NCBI RefSeq assembly: GCF_003263785.1
Contig: NZ_JYJK01000130.1
Location: 124,001-188,000 of the forward strand
Direction of reading: 5' to 3'
From: Vibrio variabilis
GTDB lineage: Bacteria > Pseudomonadota > Gammaproteobacteria > Enterobacterales > Vibrionaceae
Length of the DNA stretch: 64,000 nt
In this document: piece after piece, positions 19,054 to 27,828 of the stretch
Layout: each line of letters opens with the position of its first letter
How positions within the stretch are numbered: the stretch's first letter is position 1
Made by a program: the position numbers and the translations under genes
Notes under the pieces: model-generated
The model's database searches: none
Told to the model about the DNA's origin: nothing
The model's input: the letters and a program-made list of their open reading frames with translations, nothing else

Positions 19054-20391
19054 TTAGCAGTTTTCTTTTACGATATCAGCAATGTACTGCGCTGACTGAT
19101 TGACTAGCGCGTCATCTTCGCCTTCAACCATAACACGCAGCAGTGGCTCAGTGCCCGATTTGCGAAGCAGTACACGACCTTTATCGCCAAGATCGGCTTC
19201 CGCTTTCGCAACCGCCTGCTTGACGGCTTCTGCTTCTAGCGGATTTGCATCGCCACTGAAGCGAACATTGATCAGCACTTGTGGATATAGCGTCATACCA
19301 CTGGCTAGCTCATTGAGTGACATCTTCGCACCAACCACGGACGCAAGCACTTGCAGTGCAGCGACGATCGCATCACCTGTCGTTACTTTGTCGAGTAGAA
19401 TAACGTGACCTGAGTTTTCAGCGCCAATACGCCAGTCACGCTCAAGTAACTGCTCCATTACGTAGCGGTCACCAACGGCGGCACGAACAAATGGAATACC
19501 GAGCTGTTTAAGGCCATTTTCCATACCAAGGTTGGTCATTAAGGTGCCAACAACACCACCTTTTAGCTCACCACGGCGAAGCGCATCACGTGCAATAATG
19601 TAAGCGATTTGGTCGCCATCCACTTTATTACCTAAGTGGTCAACCATGATGATGCGGTCGCCGTCGCCATCAAAAGCAAGACCAAGCGCGGCATTCTCTT
19701 CAACCACTTTTGCTTGTAGAGCACGCACATCTGTCGCACCCACTTCTGCGTTGATGTTAGTACCGTCAGGGTCAACACCCATTGCAACAACGTCTGCACC
19801 CAGCTCTTTAAATACCGAAGGCGCAATTTTGTAGGTTGCACCATGCGCACAGTCGATAACAATCTTTAGGCCTGCAAGGCTTAAATCATGCGGGAAAGTA
19901 CTCTTACAAAACTCGATATAGCGACCAGCAGCATCGTTCAGACGGCTCGCTTTACCAAGCTCAGAAGACTCGACACACTCGATGTCTTTATCCAACTCTT
20001 CTTCAATAGCAAGCTCAATCGCGTCCGGCAGCTTTGTGCCCTCCGATGAGAAGAACTTAATGCCGTTGTCATAGTAAGGGTTATGCGATGCAGAAATCAC
20101 GATACCTGCTTCCGCGCGGAACGTCTGGGTAAGGTATGCCACAGCCGGTGTTGGCAGCGGACCGGTAAAGATCGCTTTAAGACCCGCTGCAGAAAGACCT
20201 GCTTCAAGCGCCGATTCCAGCATGTAGCCAGAGATACGCGTATCTTTACCAATGATCACTTTCTTAGTGCCTTGCTTTGCAAGCACTCGACCCGCAGCCC
20301 AGCCTAGTTTAAGTACAAAATCTGGTGTGATTGGGTACTGACCCACTTTGCCTCGAACACCATCGGTACCAAAATAACGTCGTTGTGACAT
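19054..20391 (-). CDS. glmM: Phosphoglucosamine mutase GlmM
   Basis: GlmM converts glucosamine-6-phosphate to glucosamine-1-phosphate for UDP-GlcNAc, the peptidoglycan and LPS precursor. The 445-residue product has the phosphoserine loop ISASHNPYYDNG (Ser102 phosphorylated), the metal loop DGDGDR, the sugar-specificity region GAENSGHV and the phosphate-binding RKSGTEPLLRVM near the C-terminus. It follows folP with a 19-base gap in the ftsH-folP-glmM operon. An alpha-phosphohexomutase of this length with SGHV is GlmM rather than phosphomannomutase. Confidence 0.97.
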   Translation of the reverse strand: MSQRRYFGTDGVRGKVGQYPITPDFVLKLGWAAGRVLAKQGTKKVIIGKDTRISGYMLESALEAGLSAAGLKAIFTGPLPTPAVAYLTQTFRAEAGIVISASHNPYYDNGIKFFSSEGTKLPDAIELAIEEELDKDIECVESSELGKASRLNDAAGRYIEFCKSTFPHDLSLAGLKIVIDCAHGATYKIAPSVFKELGADVVAMGVDPDGTNINAEVGATDVRALQAKVVEENAALGLAFDGDGDRIIMVDHLGNKVDGDQIAYIIARDALRRGELKGGVVGTLMTNLGMENGLKQLGIPFVRAAVGDRYVMEQLLERDWRIGAENSGHVILLDKVTTGDAIVAALQVLASVVGAKMSLNELASGMTLYPQVLINVRFSGDANPLEAEAVKQAVAKAEADLGDKGRVLLRKSGTEPLLRVMVEGEDDALVNQSAQYIADIVKENC

Positions 20392-20410
20392 TTTATTTCC
20401 TTATTCGTTT

Positions 20411-21241
20411 TTATAAATTTGATTGCATCATTTGGACGATCTTCATCGCCTCGACTGTCTCAGCCGCATCATGAACACGGATGATTTGTGCCCCTTTCGC
20501 TGCAGCAAGGGTAGCGCAAGCCAAGCTCCCAGCGAGACAATCGGCAGGTGCTTTATCAAGTAATTTAAAAATCATTGACTTACGAGACATACCCGCAAGC
20601 ACGGGTAGTCCAAATTGATGGAACTTATCCAAATGCGCCAGCAGATGATAATTGTGTTCCAGCGTTTTGCCAAATCCGAAGCCAGGATCGAGGATGAGTT
20701 TATCACGTGAAATACCGACCGCTTCACATGCTGCGATTCGTTCCTGTAGGAATTGTGCCACATCCTCTAAGAGATCTTCATAGGTTGGATTCATCTGCAT
20801 GGTTCGAGGTTGCCCCTGCATATGCATCAAGCAAATGGGCACACCTGCCTCAGCAGCCACTTCCAAAGCACCGGGCTCCTGTAGTGCACGAACGTCATTG
20901 ATAATATCAGCGCCTGCTTCTAAGGCTTGGCGCATGATTTCGGCTTTACTGGTGTCGATAGAAATCCACACATCATACTTATCTCGTATCGCTTTAATTA
21001 CGGGAATGACGCGTGCTAGTTCTTCTTGGAGCTCAACATCAGGTGCTCCTGGGCGTGTTGACTCACCACCGATATCAACAATCGTCACACCCGCGGCAAC
21101 CATCGCTTCAACCTGCTCAAGCGCAGCATCTACTGAATTGAATTTGCCACCATCAGAAAAAGAATCAGGGGTGACATTGACGATACCCATCACTTGTGGC
21201 GTATCGAGAGAGAGAGTTTTCTGGTTTGCTTGTAAAATCAT
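20411..21241 (-). CDS. folP: Dihydropteroate synthase
   Basis: FolP condenses 6-hydroxymethyl-dihydropterin pyrophosphate with p-aminobenzoate in folate synthesis; it is the sulfonamide target. The ATG at 21239-21241 gives 276 residues. An upstream TTG would start inside the sequence adjoining the ftsH terminator. Signatures: MGIVNVTPDSFSDGG, GGESTRPGA (about 56-64), DPGFGFGKT and the C-terminal RVHDAAETVEAM. No known resistance insertion is obvious in these loops. Confidence 0.96.
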   Translation of the reverse strand: MILQANQKTLSLDTPQVMGIVNVTPDSFSDGGKFNSVDAALEQVEAMVAAGVTIVDIGGESTRPGAPDVELQEELARVIPVIKAIRDKYDVWISIDTSKAEIMRQALEAGADIINDVRALQEPGALEVAAEAGVPICLMHMQGQPRTMQMNPTYEDLLEDVAQFLQERIAACEAVGISRDKLILDPGFGFGKTLEHNYHLLAHLDKFHQFGLPVLAGMSRKSMIFKLLDKAPADCLAGSLACATLAAAKGAQIIRVHDAAETVEAMKIVQMMQSNL

Positions 21242-21257
21242 AACTACTTTAAACGAC

Positions 21258-21283
21258 AAAAGCCCCGAGCAAGGCTCGGGGCT
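21258..21283 (-). terminator. Terminator/attenuator between ftsH and folP
   Basis: GCCCCGAGC / GCTCGGGGC, a 9-bp stem (21262-21270, 21274-21282) with a 3-base loop and TTTT on the minus strand. It starts 14 bases after the ftsH stop, so it limits read-through into folP-glmM. Confidence 0.75.
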
Positions 21284-21296
21284 TAATCAGAAGTGA

Positions 21297-23279
21297 TTAT
21301 TCTGAATCTTTCTTAGTTGGCTCAGAAGACACATTTTCAGCCTTGGTTTCCGAGTCAGCGGCTGGCGCTGCTGGCTCTTCTGCTTTCGGTTCTTCAGCTT
21401 TAGGCGCAGGCTTCGCCTCTGCCTTTTCTTGCTGAGCTGCAGCTTGGTCTGCCCAACCCGCTGGCTCACGAATATCCGTTTTACGCTCCATCAGGTCATC
21501 AATTTGACCTGCATCGATGGTCTCGTATTTCACAAGCGCATCTTTCATAGCGTGCATGATATCCATGTTCTCTTCTAGGATTTGCTTCGCACGGTCATAG
21601 TTGCGATCAATGATATGACGAACTTCTTCATCAATCAATTTCGCTGTTTCTCCAGACACGTGTTTAGTCTGAGTCACGCTACGACCTAGGAATACTTCAC
21701 CTTCATCTTCTGCGTACAGTAGAGGACCCAGTTTTTCAGAGAAACCCCATTGCGTCACCATCTTACGAGCGATATCAGTCGCACGTTCGATATCGTTTGA
21801 TGCACCCGTCGATACCTTGTCTTTGCCGTAGATAAGTTCTTCGGCTAGACGACCGCCGTACAGACTTGAGATCATCGACTCAAGGTGCTGACGCGACATG
21901 CTCACACGGTCTTGCTCAGGTAGGTACATAGTCACACCCAGTGCACGACCACGTGGAATGATAGATACCTTGTACACAGGATCATGTTCAGGCACCAAGC
22001 GGCCAACAATGGCGTGACCCGCTTCGTGGTATGCCGTTGACTCTTTTGTCTCTTCAGAAAGCACCATTGAGCGGCGCTCTGCACCCATCATGATCTTGTC
22101 TTTCGCTAGTTCAAACTCAACCATAGACACGTTGCGCTTGTTACCACGAGCGGCAAATAGCGCTGCTTCGTTCACTAGGTTAGCAAGGTCTGCACCAGAG
22201 AAGCCTGGTGTACCACGTGCGATCAAAGATGGCTCAACATCAGATGCTAGAGGCACTTTACGCATATGTACTTTCAAGATTTGCTCACGGCCACGTACAT
22301 CAGGTAGACCAACCACAACTTGACGGTCAAAACGACCAGGACGAAGTAGTGCAGGGTCAAGTACGTCAGGACGGTTAGTTGCTGCAATAACGATAATACC
22401 TTCGTTACCTTCAAAACCATCCATCTCTACGAGCATTTGGTTAAGGGTTTGCTCACGCTCATCGTGACCACCACCTACACCAGCGCCACGCTGACGACCT
22501 ACCGCATCGATTTCATCGATGAAGATAATACAAGGTGCCGCTTTCTTCGCTTGTTCGAACATGTCGCGTACACGAGATGCACCAACACCCACGAACATTT
22601 CTACAAAGTCAGAACCTGAGATAGTAAAGAACGGTACTTTCGCTTCACCAGCAATGGCTTTAGCAAGTAACGTTTTACCTGTACCAGGAGGCCCCACCAT
22701 GAGAACACCCGTTGGGATCTTACCGCCCAGTTTCTGGAATCGGCTTGGATCACGTAGGTAGTCTACGAGTTCTTTAACATCCTCTTTTGCCTCGTCACAA
22801 CCTGCAACGTCAGCAAACGTGGTCTTAATCTGTTCTTCGCTCATCATGCGAGCTTTACTCTTACCAAACGACATGGCGCCTTTGCCACCGCCGCCCTGCA
22901 TCTGGCGCATAAAGAAGATCCAGACACCGATAAGAAGAATCATTGGGAACCACGAGATGAAGATAGTGCCAAGCAGGCTCTGCTCTTCCGGTGGCGTACC
23001 CGAAACTTTCACGTTTTGGTTAATTAGGTCATCAAGAAGTTTTTGATCATAAACTGGCATGTAAGTCACAAAGCGACTGCCACCACCACGGCGAGTAAAG
23101 GTTATCTCGCTGTCTTTGAATTGAGCTTCCTGAATCTGGCCATTGCCAACTTCCTGTACGAACGTGGTGTAATCTACCGCTCGACCGTTACTTTCCCCCG
23201 GTCCGAAGCTTTGGAATACCGACATCAACACAACGGCGATGACTAACCACAAAATTAAATTCTTTGCCATGTCACTCAA
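21297..23279 (-). CDS. ftsH: ATP-dependent zinc metalloprotease FtsH
   Basis: FtsH is the membrane-bound AAA+ protease controlling LpxC, sigma-32 and unassembled membrane proteins. Order: two membrane helices (about 6-24 and 104-124) flanking a periplasmic domain, AAA module with Walker A GPPGTGKT (about 196-203), Walker B IIFIDEID and SRH, then the zinc site HEAGH (about 420). An alanine-proline-glutamate-rich tail ends the 660 residues. The start is a TTG at 23277-23279 with GAGAGG 8 bases ahead; an ATG three codons later (MAKNLILWLV) is the alternative. It lies downstream of rlmE, the usual pair. Confidence 0.97.
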   Translation of the reverse strand: MSDMAKNLILWLVIAVVLMSVFQSFGPGESNGRAVDYTTFVQEVGNGQIQEAQFKDSEITFTRRGGGSRFVTYMPVYDQKLLDDLINQNVKVSGTPPEEQSLLGTIFISWFPMILLIGVWIFFMRQMQGGGGKGAMSFGKSKARMMSEEQIKTTFADVAGCDEAKEDVKELVDYLRDPSRFQKLGGKIPTGVLMVGPPGTGKTLLAKAIAGEAKVPFFTISGSDFVEMFVGVGASRVRDMFEQAKKAAPCIIFIDEIDAVGRQRGAGVGGGHDEREQTLNQMLVEMDGFEGNEGIIVIAATNRPDVLDPALLRPGRFDRQVVVGLPDVRGREQILKVHMRKVPLASDVEPSLIARGTPGFSGADLANLVNEAALFAARGNKRNVSMVEFELAKDKIMMGAERRSMVLSEETKESTAYHEAGHAIVGRLVPEHDPVYKVSIIPRGRALGVTMYLPEQDRVSMSRQHLESMISSLYGGRLAEELIYGKDKVSTGASNDIERATDIARKMVTQWGFSEKLGPLLYAEDEGEVFLGRSVTQTKHVSGETAKLIDEEVRHIIDRNYDRAKQILEENMDIMHAMKDALVKYETIDAGQIDDLMERKTDIREPAGWADQAAAQQEKAEAKPAPKAEEPKAEEPAAPAADSETKAENVSSEPTKKDSE

Positions 23280-23376
23280 GGTGTCAGCCTCTCGATAACT
23301 AATTGTAATTAAAGGTAGGGTACTACAGTTTTTAGGCTGTAGCTACATTGTTAATTTTGTCTTTGTAAACTAATGT

Positions 23377-24006
23377 TCAGCCTTTGAAGCCATTAGCTAC
23401 AATAAACACCTCACGAGAGCGAGCTCTAGATGAGTCCGGCTTGCGAATCTTCACCACTTTGAAGGCTTCACGCACCTGTTTTACGTATTCGTCAAACCCT
23501 TCACCTTGGAACACTTTCACTACGAAACTGCCGCCAGGGGCTAAAGTTTGATGACACATATCTAATGCTAGTTCAACAAGATACATAGCTCTAGGTTGAT
23601 CGACAGATAAGTTTCCTGCCATGTTAGGAGCCATATCTGACATTACTACGTCGACCATATCCGGTTGGATTCTTTCTAGTAGTGCATCAAGCACCGCTTC
23701 TTCACGAAAATCGCCCTGAAGGAAGCTTACACCAGAGATAGGATCCATCGGCAGCAAGTCACAAGCAATCACTTGTCCCTCGTCGCCAACGACTTTAGCA
23801 GCGTACTGAGACCACCCACCAGGAGCAGCACCAAGGTCAACCACAGTCATCCCAGGTTTCAGTAGCTTATCCTTGTTTTGAATCTCTTCAATCTTAAAGA
23901 TAGCACGTGAACGATAGCCTTTTCTTCTGGCCTCATTGGCATATTTATCATCAAAATGCTCTTTTAGCCAACGACCCGAACTGGCCGAATGTTTTTGCTT
24001 ACTCAT
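23377..24006 (-). CDS. rlmE: 23S rRNA 2'-O-methyltransferase RlmE (FtsJ)
   Basis: RlmE methylates U2552 in the A-loop of 23S rRNA, using SAM, late in 50S assembly. The 209-residue product is full length. The SAM-binding motif DLGAAPGGWSQY (about 57-68), catalytic-tetrad context (lysine near residue 38, Asp in SDMAPN and Lys in VVKVFQGEGFD) and the C-terminal SSRARSREVFIVANGFKG are typical. It diverges from yhbY across a 112-base gap, as in E. coli. Confidence 0.96.
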   Translation of the reverse strand: MSKQKHSASSGRWLKEHFDDKYANEARRKGYRSRAIFKIEEIQNKDKLLKPGMTVVDLGAAPGGWSQYAAKVVGDEGQVIACDLLPMDPISGVSFLQGDFREEAVLDALLERIQPDMVDVVMSDMAPNMAGNLSVDQPRAMYLVELALDMCHQTLAPGGSFVVKVFQGEGFDEYVKQVREAFKVVKIRKPDSSRARSREVFIVANGFKG

Positions 24007-24118
24007 TCAATTTCCAACTCAATAAGGGCATGCCCTTAGAATAAAGTATAGTCTTCGTCATTAGATGGCGTTAAAATACGACTTTTCAACCCTAATAGTA
24101 AATAAATTTGGCCGCGTT

Positions 24119-24415
24119 ATGAACCTAAGCACCAAACAAAAACAGCACCTAAAAGGCCTAGCACACGCACTGAAACCCGTTGTGCTTATGGGCGCAAATG
24201 GACTAACAGAGGCTGTACTAGCGGAAATCGAAATCGCTCTTGACCACCACGAACTGATTAAAGTGAAAGTGGCGTCAGAAGACCGTGAAACTAAACTGCT
24301 GATTATCGACGCTATTGTGCGCGAAACAAAAGCAGAGAAAGTTCAGGTTATCGGTAAGACTCTTGTTCTTTACCGTCAGTCAGAGCAAAAGAAGATCGAA
24401 CTGCCGCGCAAGTAA
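24119..24415 (+). CDS. yhbY: CRS1-YhbY domain RNA-binding protein YhbY
   Basis: YhbY is a small CRM-domain protein that associates with pre-50S ribosomal particles. The ATG at 24119 gives 98 residues starting MNLSTKQKQHLKGLAHALKP, the exact family start; an in-frame ATG at 24065 would add a non-conserved 18-residue leader. The GANG (GxxG) RNA-binding loop lies at about residues 25-28. It is divergent from rlmE. Confidence 0.96.
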   Translation: MNLSTKQKQHLKGLAHALKPVVLMGANGLTEAVLAEIEIALDHHELIKVKVASEDRETKLLIIDAIVRETKAEKVQVIGKTLVLYRQSEQKKIELPRK

Positions 24416-24462
24416 TTTGCTCAGCTGTTGATTTTTATAGAAACAATTTGTTTCAAAGTGGG

Positions 24463-24488
24463 AAAGGTCGCTTAGGCGGCCTTTTCAT
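24463..24488 (+). terminator. Rho-independent terminator of yhbY
   Basis: AAAGGTCGC / GCGGCCTTT stem (24463-24471, 24476-24484, one G-U pair) running into TTTT, 48 bases after the yhbY stop. Confidence 0.75.
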
Positions 24489-24543
24489 TTTTCTGACAAC
24501 AAGTATTCGCCAATTCCTTGTAATGACACCAACATGCAAATGT

Positions 24544-24570
24544 AAAAAAAGCCGCCAATTTGACGACTTT
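24544..24570 (-). terminator. Rho-independent terminator of greA
   Basis: On the minus strand GTCGTC / GGCGGC with G-U pairs, flanked by AAA/TTT and ending in T7 (24544-24550). It begins 29 bases after the greA stop. Confidence 0.75.
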
Positions 24571-24598
24571 CTTTCAACTTTTCGGTCAACAACAGTGC

Positions 24599-25072
24599 TT
24601 AAACGTAAGCAACCTTGTCAATTTCGAAGTCTTTTTGACCGCCAGGGGTCACGATAGTCACTTCGTCACCTTCCATTTTACCGATAAGGCCACGAGCGAT
24701 TGGTGAGCTTACTGAGATACGACCAGATTTAATATCCGCTTCGTCATCACCCACGATTTGGTAAGTCTGCTCAGCATCCGTATCGATATCAATCAGAGTT
24801 ACCGTAGAGCCAAAGATGATCTTGCCCGTGTTATCTAGCTTAGTCACGTCAATCACTTGCGCGACAGATAGCTTGTACTCGATATCACGAATTTGCGCTT
24901 CACAGATGCCCTGCTCTTCACGAGCCGCGTGATATTCTGCGTTCTCTTTTAGGTCGCCAAGTTCACGCGCTTCTGCAATTGCTTCAGAAATCTGTGGACG
25001 AAGTTTAAGTAGACGATCTAGCTCTTCACGTAGCTGTTGTTCGCCACGTACAGTCATTGGAACCTTTTCCAT
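24599..25072 (-). CDS. greA: Transcription elongation factor GreA
   Basis: GreA enters the RNA polymerase secondary channel and stimulates transcript cleavage in backtracked complexes. The 157-residue product from the ATG at 25070-25072 (GAGG ribosome-binding site) has the N-terminal coiled coil whose tip carries the acidic residues (GDLKENAEYHAAREEQG, Asp and Glu at about 41 and 44). The C-terminal FKBP-like domain ends SPIARGLIGKMEGDEV. A 65-codon upstream extension in frame is non-conserved leader sequence and rejected. Confidence 0.96.
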   Translation of the reverse strand: MEKVPMTVRGEQQLREELDRLLKLRPQISEAIAEARELGDLKENAEYHAAREEQGICEAQIRDIEYKLSVAQVIDVTKLDNTGKIIFGSTVTLIDIDTDAEQTYQIVGDDEADIKSGRISVSSPIARGLIGKMEGDEVTIVTPGGQKDFEIDKVAYV

Positions 25073-25495
25073 TATAACAACCTCTTTTCCAAAGCATCCT
25101 TTGGACAATAAAATCCTACTCAAGCATGCCTGAGTACAATTTGAAAAATAAACTGGATTAAGCCTAGTGTAATCAATCCGTGGATACAAATCACCGTTAT
25201 TCGGATTCTGAGGCAACAAGCGAGCACTTATTGCTGGCACTGGCTGTGGTGCTCTTTCTGATAACAATCAGAGTTGTTCTTTTTGAGCAACGCAACAATA
25301 TAGCCTAGTTAGCTTTGATTTCGCAAGGTAAACAACATCGGTGATGGTATGAAAATGTGAGCAACCTTGTGTCATTATCTCTACAAAAAGCAGCGTCGAT
25401 TTATTTCCACTTTTTTGCGAAAATTTAACGCTTTATCTCGACTTAATTGGTTGTTAGCCTACATTAAAAATTAAGCCCATCCTGATGAATTCGCT
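25073..25495. promoter_or_regulatory. greA-dacB divergent intergenic region with greA leader hairpin
   Basis: This 423-base gap holds the greA leader. On the minus strand TACTCAggcatgctTGAGTA (25117-25136) forms a 20-nt hairpin, perfect if two G-U pairs are allowed, followed by GGATTTTATT. A second small hairpin, CCAAAG-gatg-CTTTGG, lies just ahead of the ribosome-binding site. A weak promoter (TTGTAT, 17 bases, TAGGCT) lies further upstream. E. coli has a terminator-derived leader RNA (GraL) at this place; a similar role here is inference. No clear gene was seen in the dacB half. Confidence 0.45.
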
Positions 25496-26935
25496 ATGAC
25501 AGCCAAACTATCACTCACCTGCCTACTTATTTTCTCCACTTCGACGTTTGCAGGTAGTGCCGATGCAACCAAACATCTCCCTTATGGAAGCCGTAGCGCG
25601 CAGCTCATTGCGCCACTGTCGGCTCCGCAACAGGCACTAGTTGAGTACAATACTGAGCAATTTTTTCCCCCAGCTAGCACACTAAAAGTTGTCACAGCCT
25701 TGGCAGCCAAACTGGCACTGCCTGATAGTTTTCGCTTTGAGACGACACTCTATACCTCGGGCAATGACCTCATTATCAAGTACTCAGGTGACCCTACATT
25801 CAGCCGAGCCTCTCTCACGACTATGCTAAAACAAGCCAAATCAGAGGTAGGAGCGCGATTTAACAATATTTGGTTGGATGACAGCGTTTTTACGGGTTAT
25901 CAGCGCGGAGTCGGCTGGCCTTGGGATATTCTTGGGGTTTGCTATAGTGCACCGGCCTCTGCGATTACGCTTGATGGCAACTGTGTTCAAGGCGCGTTAT
26001 ACACCAATAAAAATGGTACGACGCGTATCAATGTGCCTTCACATCAACCTATCAGTGCGTCGACTTCAGCAAAGAGCGTCTCAAAGGACTACCAAGAGCA
26101 AAGCCATTGTGATCTGCAACTAGAAGTGAACCCTAACAATCAATACTCGCTAAGTGGCTGCGCGGTCGAGCGAAAGTCGCCAATACCGCTCAAGTTTGCC
26201 ATTTCGTCGCCTGAGCAATTTACCGTCGATGTCATCAAATCAGAGCTTCAGCGTATCGGCGTGACTCTATCTGGTGACGTCAAAGTAGGAACCCCCAACA
26301 TAAAAGGACAAAAGCCGCTATTTGTTCAGCGTTCTCGGCCGCTAAACGACCTGCTCGCAGTGATGCTGCAAGACTCTAATAACCTGTATGCTGATAACAT
26401 CACCAAGACCCTTGGAGCCCACTATTTTAACGAATCTGGATCCTTTAATAATGGCACCGAAGCGATAAAAGCCATTGTTAAACAAAAGGCTGGTATTAAC
26501 CTTGATCTGGCAGTACTGGAAGATGGCTCGGGGCTGTCGCGTAACAACCGTGTCACCGCCAGTCAAATGCGTGAAGTACTTAGCTACATCCACAACAACG
26601 ACAGCACGCTCAAGCTTGCTCGGCTCATGCCAGTCTCTGGCAACAACGGCACATTAAAATATCGTTCAAGTATGCGAAAGGCACCGATTAAAGGCGCGCT
26701 AGTAGCAAAAAGTGGATCTCTGTTTGGCACCTATAACATGATGGGATTTGGTCTTGGTAGCAGAGGTGAGCGTGAAAGTTTGTTTATCCAATTTGTGACT
26801 GACTATCATCCAAAGAAAGCAACCACCAACAAACCTGTTGAGTCACCGTTAACACAGTTTGAAAAAGCCTACTATCGCCAAGTCGTCGATTACAGCTATT
26901 CATTGGAGCGCTCAAACAATAAAGCGCAGCCATAG
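25496..26935 (+). CDS. dacB: D-alanyl-D-alanine carboxypeptidase/endopeptidase PBP4
   Basis: DacB trims and cleaves peptidoglycan peptide cross-links in the periplasm; it is a class C penicillin-binding protein and peptidase family S13 member. The 479-residue product has an N-terminal signal peptide (about residues 1-19, cleavage near TFAGSA). The three active-site motifs are present: SxxK as ASTLKVVTALAA (Ser near 61), SxN as DSNNLYADNI (about 293) and KTG as KSG (about 404). The terminator overlaps the stop codon. It sits opposite greA, the E. coli arrangement. Confidence 0.95.
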   Translation: MTAKLSLTCLLIFSTSTFAGSADATKHLPYGSRSAQLIAPLSAPQQALVEYNTEQFFPPASTLKVVTALAAKLALPDSFRFETTLYTSGNDLIIKYSGDPTFSRASLTTMLKQAKSEVGARFNNIWLDDSVFTGYQRGVGWPWDILGVCYSAPASAITLDGNCVQGALYTNKNGTTRINVPSHQPISASTSAKSVSKDYQEQSHCDLQLEVNPNNQYSLSGCAVERKSPIPLKFAISSPEQFTVDVIKSELQRIGVTLSGDVKVGTPNIKGQKPLFVQRSRPLNDLLAVMLQDSNNLYADNITKTLGAHYFNESGSFNNGTEAIKAIVKQKAGINLDLAVLEDGSGLSRNNRVTASQMREVLSYIHNNDSTLKLARLMPVSGNNGTLKYRSSMRKAPIKGALVAKSGSLFGTYNMMGFGLGSRGERESLFIQFVTDYHPKKATTNKPVESPLTQFEKAYYRQVVDYSYSLERSNNKAQP

Positions 26936-26946
26936 CTGCGCTTTAA
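26921..26946 (+). terminator. Terminator overlapping the dacB stop
   Basis: AAAGCGCAGC-cata-GCTGCGCTTT, a 10-bp stem with the TAG stop in its loop/arm. The following T-run is short (TTTAA). It may serve both dacB and the convergent mgtE-like gene. Confidence 0.65.
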
Positions 26947-26979
26947 CATCTGAATATCGACTTAGTAGATTGTGGTTAG

Positions 26980-27828
26980 TTAAGATAATCCTAGGAAGTG
27001 ATTCACCACTGTAAAGTAAATCCACATACCTGAGATATCTACAATTGATGCCAGTACTGGGCTCACCAGTACTGCAGGGTCGAGTTTAAACACACGAGCG
27101 ATGATAGGCAGCACGCCACCCAAGGTCGTTGATACCGTGACCTGAATAAACAGTGCGACTGCTATCGCCATCGCGATAAGGTTAATATCAAAACCGCCTG
27201 CAGAATTCGCATCGCCAAAGACTAGAATACGTCCAACCATCACCAGTGCTACTGCGGCAGCCAAGCATACCGCCACACGGCTCTCCTTCCAGAGTACCTC
27301 TAACCACTGCCTCTTGCGAAGCTCACCGGTTGCTAGTGCACGTATCACCAGAGTTGCGGCCTGCGTACCCGTATTACCACCAGCGGCAGCAATCACCGGC
27401 ATGTAAACGGCCAGTAGCACGAGTTGGCTTAAAGTATCTTCATACTGTGCAATGATAAGACCAGAAACGATGCCTAGCAGTGCTAAGGTAACAATCCACC
27501 CTATGCGCTGCTTGACGTGCTCGAGTACACCCGTCGTCAAATAGCCACCTGTGGTCTCCGCTTCTGAGTGGATCAACCCCAAATGGTGTGCATAGAGTCT
27601 TGCTCGCTTATCGTGCCCCTGTAAATCAAGCTCTTCAATTAAGTACTGAACTTGCCCCAAGGCACAGTGTTGCAGCACACCTACCGCTTCATCGATCGGC
27701 ATGACCGTTAGTAGGTTTAGCTGCTGATCTGTATCGTATTGCAGAAATGCTTTCGTTGCAGCACTGATCTCCTCTTCAGAGAAGCGAGGTGCTGCATTTT
27801 CAATATATGTATTGCTCATTACCGTCAT
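26980..27828 (-). CDS. Short MgtE-type divalent cation transporter (no CBS domains)
   Basis: A 282-residue inner-membrane protein matching the membrane domain of the MgtE magnesium transporter family. It has five predicted helices and the pore signature PVIAAAGGNTGTQAATLVIRAL (near residue 150), which supplies the ion-selectivity site. About 120 N-terminal residues resemble a reduced MgtE N domain (LLTVMPIDEAVGVLQHC). The CBS pair that senses intracellular Mg2+ in full-length MgtE (about 450 residues) is missing. The ATG at 27826-27828 has GGGAG 7 bases upstream; an in-frame ATG 7 codons earlier is less likely. A long structured leader precedes it, so control may be at RNA level. Confidence 0.85.
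   Translation of the reverse strand: MTVMSNTYIENAAPRFSEEEISAATKAFLQYDTDQQLNLLTVMPIDEAVGVLQHCALGQVQYLIEELDLQGHDKRARLYAHHLGLIHSEAETTGGYLTTGVLEHVKQRIGWIVTLALLGIVSGLIIAQYEDTLSQLVLLAVYMPVIAAAGGNTGTQAATLVIRALATGELRKRQWLEVLWKESRVAVCLAAAVALVMVGRILVFGDANSAGGFDINLIAMAIAVALFIQVTVSTTLGGVLPIIARVFKLDPAVLVSPVLASIVDISGMWIYFTVVNHFLGLS

Noticed and set aside
25073..25267. 65-codon N-terminal extension of greA
   Set aside because: It is leader sequence with hairpins; GreA proteins start at the ATG at 25072 with a clear ribosome-binding site.
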